Shown one piece after another: positions 18,254-25,841 of a stretch of DNA of 64,000 bases. Numbering within the stretch: the first letter of the stretch is position 1; the number at the start of each line of letters is the position of its first letter. Origin of the DNA: Prevotella sp. (lineage in GTDB: Bacteria > Bacteroidota > Bacteroidia > Bacteroidales > Bacteroidaceae); contig JAFTQG010000005.1 in assembly GCA_017462915.1 (NCBI GenBank), forward strand, positions 1 to 64,000. Reading direction: 5' to 3'. Under the pieces are notes generated by a model, which saw only the letters and a list, made by a program, of their open reading frames with translations, was not told the DNA's origin and made no database searches. Made by a program: the position numbers and the translations under genes.

Positions 18254-18420
18254 AACTTGTAAGCCTTTTTACACGAAAACAAACTCTGAGGCCTACAATC
18301 CAAAAGGTCGTATCCCCAGAACTACATAGTAAGGTTTTCCGGATGATAGTCGTCCATTTCTTATTCTTATTGGTTATACATTGGCATAAAGAAAAACTAC
18401 CTTTACACCCTAATCAAGTG

Positions 18421-18428
18421 CAAAGGTA
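18421..18428 (-). promoter_or_regulatory. Possible -7 box upstream of corA
   Basis: TACCTTTG on the minus strand fits TAnnTTTG and would give a leader of about 160 bases before corA. No -33 box is evident. The rest of 18254-18540 shows no gene. Confidence 0.35.
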
Positions 18429-18540
18429 GTAAATATATTCCTAAACCCAATGGCCCGAGCTGTCGTTTTATACTTTTTTTAACAAGTTGCCGGTCGTTTC
18501 ATTGTCTGTGAAATGCAGACAGGCAGGTATCATGTATGGA

Positions 18541-19521
18541 TTATTGCTTGCCGGAAAAGACATTGATTAAGGGCATCATTTCAGAGTACCAGCAATCATT
18601 GAACACATCATAATATTTATCCAGGCTGTTTACCGCCCAAGGTATTCCTGCGCTTTCAAGTGAAGAAATCATGAATCCGGCAAATGCACATTGCTCCTCA
18701 ACAGAAAAATCGTTGCCTTTATTATAGTTTCCGGGCATCCAAGCTCCTACCCATGTCGGTATATTGTGCTCTTTTTGCCATTCAACCCCTTTGCGTATCT
18801 TGTCTGTAATTGCTTTCTTTTCCTCTTCTGTTCCTGTCGACCAGTATTTCTTGCTATTAGGATTCTTGCTTGGCCCTGCTGCATATAAATGCCATTCTGC
18901 CATCGCGTAGTCTCCTGCTTCTTCAGGAATAGTCATTTTCTCGAGATAATTCGGATCGGACAATTTTGCTGGAGAATAGACGATGATTCGTGTCGGATTG
19001 GTCTTTCTGATGGCAGAAGTGACTTTTTCATTGAACAGGTCAATGGCATGTTGGTTCTTTCCAGCCGCATCACTCCATTCGATATTGAGGTTGAAAATCA
19101 GCCTGTGACTGACATCCTTAAAGTGTTCGGCAACAGTCTTCCACCATTCTACACTTTGCTCCAGTGTCTCCTCATTCGGATTTCTCTCATAGTTCAAGGC
19201 ATTGTATGCCAATACCGGGGTTATACCATTGTCAAGACAGTCGGAGATACGTGAGTCCAGCACTCCCAGCAGGTAATCATCCGCGGGGAGGGCAGTCCTT
19301 ATCCTGACACTCTGGAATCCTAATGATTTGACAGCAATAACCTCGTCAATCCCATAGGCATCTATTTTCTTGGTGAATTCCGCCCATTGGACATCGAAGC
19401 CGCGTCCTAACATCTTTTGCATTTCCTTTGGTGAAACAGGCCTGTCTATTGATGTCTTTCCCTGAATCTCAGTCTCTGCGACAGCATCAGAGCAGGCACA
19501 GAATATGGCAATGGCGGCCAC
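18541..19521 (-). CDS. Glycoside hydrolase family 5-like exported protein, start codon unclear
   Basis: The 326-residue frame resembles cellulase-type (GH5) barrels: RGFDVQWAEF, SVRIRTALPADDY, GITPVLAYNAL, LIFNLNIEWSD (candidate acid/base Glu) and a late TWVGAWMPGNY, where GH5 enzymes usually carry the nucleophile Glu; none is visible exactly there. The N-terminus looks like a lipoprotein signal (IVAAIAIFCACSD). The only accepted start in frame is a GTG at 19521, which leaves a signal without positive charge. Nine codons further upstream, ATA at 19548-19546 would give QKCKLISIVAAIAIF, as if an ATG had mutated. Substrate is unknown; a weakened or inactive enzyme is possible. Confidence 0.6.
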   Translation of the reverse strand: MAAIAIFCACSDAVAETEIQGKTSIDRPVSPKEMQKMLGRGFDVQWAEFTKKIDAYGIDEVIAVKSLGFQSVRIRTALPADDYLLGVLDSRISDCLDNGITPVLAYNALNYERNPNEETLEQSVEWWKTVAEHFKDVSHRLIFNLNIEWSDAAGKNQHAIDLFNEKVTSAIRKTNPTRIIVYSPAKLSDPNYLEKMTIPEEAGDYAMAEWHLYAAGPSKNPNSKKYWSTGTEEEKKAITDKIRKGVEWQKEHNIPTWVGAWMPGNYNKGNDFSVEEQCAFAGFMISSLESAGIPWAVNSLDKYYDVFNDCWYSEMMPLINVFSGKQ

Positions 19522-19716
19522 AATGGAAATCAGCTTGCATTTTTGTATTATATATTCGTTTTATGTTGTTTGCTTATTTGCCAGCTTTGTTTATATATAC
19601 CTCCATGGTGGTACAAAGTAAAACTGAATTACGGTTCTTTAACATCCATAAAAGCGATGAGCAAACAGTTCCTGTTTCTGATAATCAGATGCATCTTTGA
19701 CGATGTCTCAGACAAG

Positions 19717-19759
19717 AAGGCGAACGCTTTCTGTGTAGAGAAGAAAGCGTTCGCCTTTT
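19717..19759. terminator. Hairpin downstream of pepD, possible bidirectional terminator
   Basis: AAGGCGAACGCTTTCT pairs with AGAAAGCGTTCGCCTTTT around a short loop. On the minus strand it lies about 90 bases beyond the pepD stop. The rest of the 19522-19845 gap shows no gene. Confidence 0.7.
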
Positions 19760-19845
19760 ATGATGACAGATTATGAGTGAAATCTGTGACATCCGGTTTT
19801 ACTAATGGCCGTTAACAGTCTCAATGACTTGAGGCCGTGGATATC

Positions 19846-21303
19846 TTATTTCTCCGGAACTTCCTCAAGAGTACACTTGATGAGCTGCCAGAATTTCCAC
19901 ATCGTAGATATCTGGCAACGCTCCTGCGGAGTATGAGGATGCTCGAGTGTCGGTCCTGTGCTGACGATGTCAAGACCAGGATATTTGCTGAGTATCACGG
20001 AGCACTCCAGACCAGCATGTACCACATTGACTACAGGCTTGTTGCCGAATTCACGCTCATAGATGGCAGACATCACCTTTATCATCTCTGAATCAGGATT
20101 CGGATCCCATCCGCCGTAGCTTCCGGAGAGCGTGACCTTCATTCCCGCCATGCAGAATGCGCTTTCAAGCACAGACGCGATATAATCCTTCTGCGACTCG
20201 GAAGCTGAGCGTGCGAGAATCTTCACTGAAGCCTTGCCGTCGCCGATGTTCACGATGGCGAGGTTGCTTGATGTCTCCACAATCTCCGGTATGGACGGTA
20301 TATAGCGCAATACGCCGTTGTGGCAGGCGTTGATGGCGTTTATCACATTGTCTGCTATCTCCTCAGGAATCTGAGTCTCAGGTGTCTCTGTGCTCTCGAC
20401 CGTCACCGTTATGCCTTTCTCTATGCCCTTGTATTCGTTGCGGAATGTGTCTTGGTATTCTGCCACGATAGCCTTCACCTCTTCTACATTCTCGGCAGGA
20501 ACGGTAAAGACAGCCTCGCAGGTTCGTGGGATGGCGTTGCGCATATTGCCGCCGTTCCATGTGGCAAGCCTTGCCTCAAGATTAGCTATGATGTCTACAG
20601 CTATGCGCGCCATGAGTTTGTTGGCGTTGGCAAGTCCAAGACCGATCTCCAGTCCCGAGTGTCCTCCATGCAGTCCGTCTATGACAATCTTCACGGCTTT
20701 GTCCTCAGTGTCGGTCGCAACCTCCTTGTACTCAATCTCGGCAGTGACATCCACGCCACCAGCAGAACCGATAATCATCTCGCCCTCAGTCTCGGTGTCG
20801 AGGTTGAGGAGTATCTCCCCTTCGAGTTCTCCTTCAGGGAGAGCGTTAGCACCGACCATGGATGTCTCCTCGTCGGCTGTTATGAGAGCGTTCAGCGGAC
20901 CGTGTTTCAGTGTCTTGTCCTCCATGATAGCCATGATGGCAGCCACGCCCATGCCGTCGTCAGAACCGAGGGTAGTGTTGTTGGCATACACCCAGTCGCC
21001 TTCTATGCGTGTCTCTATAGGGTCTGTCTCGAAGTTGTGTGTTGACGTCGGAGCCTTCTGCGGCACCATGTCCATATGTGCCTGAAGGATGATGCCCTTA
21101 CGGTTTTCCATGCCAGGCGATGCAGGTTTCTTCATCACGATGTTTCCGGCAGGGTCTTTGAAAGCCTCCACTCCGGCCTTCTCGGCAAAGTCGAGAAGGA
21201 ACTGCTGTATTTTCTCAAGATGTCCTGAAGGACGCGGCACCTGTGTCAGCAGGTGGAAATTGCGCCAGATGCACTCTGGCTTGAGGTTTTTGATTTCGTT
21301 CAT
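19846..21303 (-). CDS. pepD: Xaa-His dipeptidase (aminoacyl-histidine dipeptidase), peptidase family M20
   Basis: PepD is a cytosolic zinc peptidase that hydrolyses dipeptides such as carnosine. The 485-residue length is typical. Zinc and catalytic motifs are seen in order: QAHMDMVPQ (about 80), TLGSDDGMGVA (about 118), TADEETSMVGA (about 150), NLDTETEGE, and the late HAGLECSV. The lid domain includes GLHGGHSG. The gene begins four bases inside the end of the upstream membrane-protein gene, so the two are translationally coupled in one operon. Confidence 0.93.
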   Translation of the reverse strand: MNEIKNLKPECIWRNFHLLTQVPRPSGHLEKIQQFLLDFAEKAGVEAFKDPAGNIVMKKPASPGMENRKGIILQAHMDMVPQKAPTSTHNFETDPIETRIEGDWVYANNTTLGSDDGMGVAAIMAIMEDKTLKHGPLNALITADEETSMVGANALPEGELEGEILLNLDTETEGEMIIGSAGGVDVTAEIEYKEVATDTEDKAVKIVIDGLHGGHSGLEIGLGLANANKLMARIAVDIIANLEARLATWNGGNMRNAIPRTCEAVFTVPAENVEEVKAIVAEYQDTFRNEYKGIEKGITVTVESTETPETQIPEEIADNVINAINACHNGVLRYIPSIPEIVETSSNLAIVNIGDGKASVKILARSASESQKDYIASVLESAFCMAGMKVTLSGSYGGWDPNPDSEMIKVMSAIYEREFGNKPVVNVVHAGLECSVILSKYPGLDIVSTGPTLEHPHTPQERCQISTMWKFWQLIKCTLEEVPEK

Positions 21304-22292
21304 GGTATCTGTTTTTTAGGATTTGTCATAGAGAGAGCTACCCAGCTGTATACTCCGAGAGCCACGACGAGTAGTGTCTGCACAGTATGTACGATGAGTA
21401 CGAAGTAAAGGGCGTTGATGTCCGCAACGCCGTAAAGTATCAGCATGGTCTTCACGGCGAAATGCCAGGGGCCGGCGCCGTTCGGGGTAGGGACGATGAC
21501 TGCTATCGAACCGACTATGAAAGTGACGAGGGCGCACATTACACCGAGGTCTTTTGTGAAGTCGAAGCAGAAGAATGTCAGATAGTAATGCAGGAAATAA
21601 CATGCCCAGATGGCTATGCTGTAAAGCAGGAACAGCGGTATGCTCTTCACCTGTCTCAATGACATCAGCCCCTCCATGACACCTTGTGTCGTGGCCTTCA
21701 CCTTGTCGTAGAAAGACAGTTTCTTCCTTACGAAATAAAGTGAGGTGAGCGCGGCGATACCGCAGACGGCCGTGACTATATATCCTGTCGCCGTGAATCT
21801 GCTGAGGAAATCGCAGAGATTCACGCCTGTCTTCTCGAAGAAGATGCCGAACAGCCGCATCTCAAGCAGGAGTGTGACGGCGGTAATCATGAGTATCAGC
21901 ACCGAGTCGACCATTCTTTCCACCACGACGGTGCCGAGGGCTTTCGGGAATGACACCCCGTCTTTCTGGTTGAGCACTCCGCAACGCATGAATTCGCCTA
22001 TGCGAGGCACCAGAAGGCTTACGGCATAGGAGAGGAATATTGAGTTTACGCTTGTCGAGGTGCGCGGTTTCTCGCCGATAGGCTCGAGGGTGAGCTGCCA
22101 TCGCCATCCGCGGAAAGCCTGTGCCAGTATGCCGAAAGGGAAGGACAGCCACATCCACGTCCAGACCATCTCCTTCTCCATAAACCTCCACATGCCGCGG
22201 AAGTCGAAGTCACGGTACATCCAATAGAGTATCGCGCTGCCAAGGATAAACGGCAACAGTATTTTGACGGTCTTTCGGATGATTCTTTTCAT
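21300..22292 (-). CDS. Membrane protein of the lysylphosphatidylglycerol synthase TM / UPF0104 family
   Basis: About 330 residues with seven to eight hydrophobic segments fit the flippase-like LPG_synthase_TM family (AglD/MprF-type membrane domain) without a catalytic domain. Family-type segments include FRGWRWQLTLEPIGE, VPRIGEFMRCGVLNQ, TVVVERMVDSV and a late PTPNGAGPWHFA. Members are thought to move lipids or lipid-linked compounds, but the substrate is unknown. The ATG at 22292 is chosen because residues before it are not conserved-looking and lie in the divergent promoter region of the porin gene. It overlaps pepD by four bases. Confidence 0.88.
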   Translation of the reverse strand: MKRIIRKTVKILLPFILGSAILYWMYRDFDFRGMWRFMEKEMVWTWMWLSFPFGILAQAFRGWRWQLTLEPIGEKPRTSTSVNSIFLSYAVSLLVPRIGEFMRCGVLNQKDGVSFPKALGTVVVERMVDSVLILMITAVTLLLEMRLFGIFFEKTGVNLCDFLSRFTATGYIVTAVCGIAALTSLYFVRKKLSFYDKVKATTQGVMEGLMSLRQVKSIPLFLLYSIAIWACYFLHYYLTFFCFDFTKDLGVMCALVTFIVGSIAVIVPTPNGAGPWHFAVKTMLILYGVADINALYFVLIVHTVQTLLVVALGVYSWVALSMTNPKKQIP

Positions 22293-22321
22293 AATACCTG
22301 CAAAATTATAAAATAAATTTG

Positions 22322-22329
22322 TAACTTTG
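22322..22329 (+). promoter_or_regulatory. Probable -7 box of the porin gene
   Basis: TAACTTTG fits TAnnTTTG and lies 30 bases before the porin ATG in a divergent intergenic region. On the opposite strand, TAATTTTG at 22308-22301 could serve the divergent membrane-protein gene. Confidence 0.5.
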
Positions 22330-22358
22330 CATTTGAAATAGCAAAAATAACTTTTATT

Positions 22359-23594
22359 ATGATGAAACATACAGGATCATGTCCTGCCTTTTCCCTGCAA
22401 GCTCTATGGAAGACAGCCGCAAGCCTGCCGTCCCTGCTTGCTGTGTGGAGCGTGGCGCTCGCAGTGCTGCTGCCTCTGTCGGCATTTGCAGATACAAACG
22501 ATGAGTTCGGCTCGGAGGAAAAGCTCGATGAAGGCTTCCTTACCAAGTATGTCAACGATGCCATAGCCAAGGGTATGGAGAAGCAGGACAAGGCTGCAAC
22601 GGGAAAGCTCTACGACTATGTCAGTCCGCCGAAGCTGGGAGGATACTTCGTAGGCAAGTACAGCTATTCGAGCGAGGACGGCAAGGAGCGTGGCGACGGC
22701 TTCTCACAGCGTTACATACGCCTTTACATCGACGGCACGATACTGAAGGATTTCGCCTATCGTGTACAGGTGCAGACGGCAAATGAGAATTTCCATGTCA
22801 AGGACTTCTTCCTTGAATGGCAGAAATTCAAGGAGTTTCGGGTGAAAATGGGACAGTTCAAGCGCGCCTTCACTTTCGAGAATCCCATGAGCCCTTGGGA
22901 TGTTGGTGTGGGCAGTTATTCACAACTGGTACTGAAACTTGCCGGCACAGGCCTCTATGCAGGTGAGGCGAGCAGCGGCCGCGACCAGGGACTGCAGGTG
23001 CAGGGCGACTTGTTCCCTGTAGGGAAAGACAGGCATAGCCTCTTGCATTACCAGCTGATGGTCGCCAACGGCCAGGGCATAAACGCGTCGGATGCCAACA
23101 GGCGGAAGGATCTTCTCGGCACGATACAGATACAGCCGGTAAAGGGACTTGTGCTGGGCGTTTTCGGATGGACAGGCAATGTTACCATAGGCAACGTCAC
23201 CGCAGACCGTGAACGCTATGCCGTCTCTGCCAAATATGACGCTTCCGACTGGACCTTCCGTGCGGAATACGCCCATTCCGTAGGCTATAGAATCGCCGAT
23301 TTCTCTCTCGATGACAATGGAGAGGCGTATGTATCGGGCGGCACAGGCCGTTCCGATGCCTGGTATGCGACTGTCGGCGTGCCGTGTGCTTCGTGGCTGA
23401 AGACCTATGTCAAGTATGATGTCTACCGCGAACTTGCCACATGGAGCTCCGCAAAGTCGATATACAGCATAGCCCCTAACCTGAGGCTTCATAAGAATCT
23501 TATGCTGCAGCCGCAGTTTAATTATGTGCATGACCGCAACCTTGCCAAACCGGACTATTGCGAGCTTTGGCTGGAAGCGTATGTGAGATTTTAA
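22359..23594 (+). CDS. Porin O/P-like outer membrane beta-barrel
   Basis: The 411-residue protein has a signal peptide (VWSVALAVLLPLSAFADT), a short helical N-terminus, then alternating beta-barrel sequence ending in an aromatic residue (WLEAYVRF), as outer-membrane barrels do. KLGGYFVGKYSYSS, YRVQVQTANENFHVKDF and KMGQFKRAFTFENPMS match the phosphate-selective porin O/P family in Bacteroidota. Selectivity cannot be deduced. It is divergent from the LPG-type membrane protein and 36 bases upstream of a MenC-like gene. Confidence 0.85.
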   Translation: MMKHTGSCPAFSLQALWKTAASLPSLLAVWSVALAVLLPLSAFADTNDEFGSEEKLDEGFLTKYVNDAIAKGMEKQDKAATGKLYDYVSPPKLGGYFVGKYSYSSEDGKERGDGFSQRYIRLYIDGTILKDFAYRVQVQTANENFHVKDFFLEWQKFKEFRVKMGQFKRAFTFENPMSPWDVGVGSYSQLVLKLAGTGLYAGEASSGRDQGLQVQGDLFPVGKDRHSLLHYQLMVANGQGINASDANRRKDLLGTIQIQPVKGLVLGVFGWTGNVTIGNVTADRERYAVSAKYDASDWTFRAEYAHSVGYRIADFSLDDNGEAYVSGGTGRSDAWYATVGVPCASWLKTYVKYDVYRELATWSSAKSIYSIAPNLRLHKNLMLQPQFNYVHDRNLAKPDYCELWLEAYVRF

Positions 23595-23630
23595 TAAAGG
23601 TATGTGGTATTTTTATAGAGAAGTGACCTT

Positions 23631-24278
23631 ATGCAGATAAATATCAGACCTAAGACATTTGTTTTCAGCAGGATTCCTGCCGACGGAGGGTGTGGAGAAA
23701 CGGAGAAACTGTTTGCCGTCATCTCCATCACCGACGAGGGAAGCGACAGGATAGGCCTTGGAGAATGTCTTGTAACTTCCGAGACTTTCGATATGCCGGG
23801 CGGCAAGATAGACCGTGAGGGGATGATGCAGGCCATAGCAGGACTGGTGGAGAAGGCTTTGAGGAGTGACGACTACACCGAATATCTGCGTTCTTATCCA
23901 GCCTTGCTCTTCGCCTTGGAATCGGCGATGTACGACTATCAGAAGAATCCGCTGCTGTATGATACTCCCTTTGCCCACAGCGAGATGGGCATCCCTGTCG
24001 TCTCTGAAGTCCCCGAGGGCTGCGTCCTTGTCCGCCCGATGCTTGACGGCGGCATCACGGGAGCCATAGAGCGGATACGCGACGCACGTCAGGAGGGTCG
24101 GCAGGCTATCCTCGGCGCGACATGCGAGAGCAACGTCGGACTGCGCAATATCGCGCTTCTTGCAGGCCGTGTGGCACCGTTTCAGATATACATACCCGAC
24201 TATTCCTACAGGGAAAACATAGAGATGGACATAGAGATTCGTGGCAGCGAGCTGTGGCGGTGTGAGGTGGACGAGTGA
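23631..24278 (+). CDS. Shortened enolase-superfamily protein resembling o-succinylbenzoate synthase (MenC)
   Basis: The 215-residue protein looks like the two ends of an enolase-superfamily enzyme joined together. Residues 1-105 resemble the MenC N-terminal cap (RIGLGECLVT, ALLFALESAMYDYQ, LLYDTPFAHSEMGIPV). From about residue 125, VLVRPMLDGGITGAI and TCESNVGLRNIALLA resemble the seventh and eighth strands of the barrel. The part between, which in MenC holds the catalytic Lys pair and the Asp/Glu metal ligands, is absent, and the late KP motif reads RP. The frame is intact, so it is either a new small protein or a gene decaying after an in-frame deletion. It follows the porin gene. No men genes are nearby. 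Confidence 0.5.
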   Translation: MQINIRPKTFVFSRIPADGGCGETEKLFAVISITDEGSDRIGLGECLVTSETFDMPGGKIDREGMMQAIAGLVEKALRSDDYTEYLRSYPALLFALESAMYDYQKNPLLYDTPFAHSEMGIPVVSEVPEGCVLVRPMLDGGITGAIERIRDARQEGRQAILGATCESNVGLRNIALLAGRVAPFQIYIPDYSYRENIEMDIEIRGSELWRCEVDE

Positions 24279-24467
24279 AAGACATGGGCCGAAGCGCATG
24301 TGTTGATGTAGTCTCCGTTAGAAAACTCTGCGTGTTTTCCCTCTTAATAGATGGAGTGTATGAAAATTATTGAGACAGCTCGCGTGTTTTCTTCATAAAT
24401 CCAAGCTGTTGGTAGTAGGCTGATTATCAGTGCTATTGCCTAATATATAACTTGCACAACATAAAAA

Positions 24468-24520
24468 GACAGGGCAAAACGTGACCTTTTATACAACAAA
24501 AGATGACGTTTTGCCCTGTC
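24468..24520. other. Long hairpin overlapping the 22-bp array
   Basis: GACAGGGCAAAACGT pairs perfectly with ACGTTTTGCCCTGTC, and pairing continues with a few mismatches to a seven-base loop (ATACAAC). The hairpin covers the first two 22-bp units. Confidence 0.75.
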
Positions 24521-24590
24521 ATTCGTTATGTTTTATCGTCTCAACCGTGACCTTTTGTGTACCGATTCTGTTATTTTTGCCGTCTTAATC
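24481..24590 (+). repeat. Degenerate tandem array with exact 22-bp period
   Basis: Units start at 24481, 24503, 24525, 24547 and 24569: GTGACCTTTTATACAACAAA(AG), ATGACGTTTTGCCCTGTCAT(TC), GTTATGTTTTATCGTCTCAA(CC), GTGACCTTTTGTGTACCGAT(TC) and TGTTATTTTTGCCGTCTTAA(TC). The first 10 bases (RTGACCTTTT) are conserved and the second half varies. It lies in a 635-base gap (24279-24913) without a convincing gene. Confidence 0.7.
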
Positions 24591-24645
24591 GCTTTTTTCG
24601 GTGTGGAAAAAGATAGAGCTGGCAGTGTGAAGCCTTGTTTTGTAC

Positions 24646-24677
24646 ATTATGATAAATAGCGTATTTGTAAACTCATG
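24646..24677 (-). repeat. 32-bp dispersed repeat, second copy
   Basis: The reverse complement of this stretch matches 2456-2487 at 29 of 32 bases. Both copies lie about 60 bases from a 22-bp-period array. Confidence 0.6.
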
Positions 24678-24793
24678 ATGTTTTTCTTTTCTTGTTTTAT
24701 GTAGGCACCGTCTCCGATACTTGCAGGTACTTATCAAATAAATTTATTGACAAACCTATAAAATAACATAATATTTAGGCTCTTCCAGTGTTT

Positions 24794-24827
24794 TTTGTTG
24801 TAATTAATAGAAAAAATGATAACTTTG
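24794..24827 (+). promoter_or_regulatory. Probable promoter of the Bax-inhibitor-1 gene
   Basis: TTTG at 24794-24797 and TAACTTTG at 24820-24827 resemble the Bacteroidota -33 and -7 boxes, with a slightly long 22-base spacer. The leader to the ATG at 24914 is about 80 bases. Confidence 0.5.
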
Positions 24828-24913
24828 CATGTTACAATATGCACAGCTGACAGTGTAACAGCATAGCGGCATATGTCAATGATTAAAGTATAAACATAAA
24901 AACAAATAAAGTT

Positions 24914-25648
24914 ATGGAATACAAAGATTTCGACCGTATGGTCAACGAGATGGAAGGCGGGTCACGTCGCAATTATGTGCCGTCTGTCAGTTTCCCAGCC
25001 CTTATGCGTAAGGTCTACACATGGATGACGCTCGCAATGCTCATCACAGGCATCACCTCTTACGGTGTCGCGACGTCTCCCGGACTTCTTGAAATGATAT
25101 TCGGCAACCGCATTGTCTTCTGGGGACTGATAATAGCGGAGTTCGGAATTGTCATCGGCATCTCCGGTATGCTTCACAGAATCAGTGCCGTGACAGCCAC
25201 ACTGATGTTTATCCTGTACAGTGTCATCAATGGAGCGGTATTGTCAAGCATATTCCTGCTCTACACGATGAGCAGTATCGGTCAGGTGTTCTTCATCACC
25301 GCAGCCACGTTTGGCGTCATGTCGCTTATTGGTTACACGACCAAGACCGACCTCACGTCTATGGGCAAGCTCCTGTTTATGGCACTCATAGGCATCGTTA
25401 TCGCCACGTTGGTGAATATGTTTGTCGGTTCTACCGGTCTCCAGTCCATCATCAGCTATGTCGGTGTCCTTGTCTTCGTTGGACTTACGGCATACGACTC
25501 CCAGAAGATAAAGCAGATGCTCATGGAGCAGGATGCTGACGATGATGGTGCGCAGAAACTTGCATTGCTCGGTGCCCTGACGCTCTATCTTGACTTCATC
25601 AACCTATTCCTCTATCTTCTCCGTATTCTCGGAAGCAGGAGAGACTGA
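24914..25648 (+). CDS. Bax inhibitor-1 family membrane protein (YccA/YbhL-like)
   Basis: The 244-residue inner-membrane protein has seven hydrophobic segments after a short polar N-terminus. Family features are KVYTWMTLAMLITG at the start of helix 1, the SVINGAVLSSIFLLY segment, and the C-terminal LTAYDSQKIKQM pattern with acidic residues, followed by LALLGALTLYLDFINLF. Bacterial members act as pH-sensitive calcium leak channels or modulators of FtsH; which applies here is not known. The gene stands alone with its own promoter-like boxes and a strong terminator. Confidence 0.92.
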   Translation: MEYKDFDRMVNEMEGGSRRNYVPSVSFPALMRKVYTWMTLAMLITGITSYGVATSPGLLEMIFGNRIVFWGLIIAEFGIVIGISGMLHRISAVTATLMFILYSVINGAVLSSIFLLYTMSSIGQVFFITAATFGVMSLIGYTTKTDLTSMGKLLFMALIGIVIATLVNMFVGSTGLQSIISYVGVLVFVGLTAYDSQKIKQMLMEQDADDDGAQKLALLGALTLYLDFINLFLYLLRILGSRRD

Positions 25649-25672
25649 TGAAGAAACGTGTGGTTATATAGA

Positions 25673-25726
25673 ATCCGGGCTCTGAAAGAATCTTGTCAGT
25701 ATGATTCTTCAGAGCCCGGATTTTTT
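25673..25726 (+). terminator. Strong rho-independent terminator
   Basis: ATCCGGGCTCTGAAAGAATC pairs with GATTCTTCAGAGCCCGGAT around a short loop, with six T residues after it. It ends the Bax-inhibitor-1 transcript. Confidence 0.92.
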
Positions 25727-25731
25727 GTTTC

Positions 25732-25836
25732 TCGGTTACATGCGGTTATGCGGTTTGACAGTTGTACGGCTTTTCTGTGGCAGTAGGAGTAATCTCCGTA
25801 TAACCGTCAAACCGCATAACCGCTCAACCGTATCAC
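25732..25836. repeat. Inverted CGGTT/AACCG 8-bp word array
   Basis: CGGTT words at 25732-25775 face AACCG words at 25796-25834 in strict 8-base steps (ATAACCGT, CAAACCGC, ATAACCGC, TCAACCGT). The spacer GTAATCTCCGTA is the same as in the arrays near 3400 and 17300. It lies between two convergent genes. Confidence 0.75.
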
Positions 25837-25841
25837 AGTCC

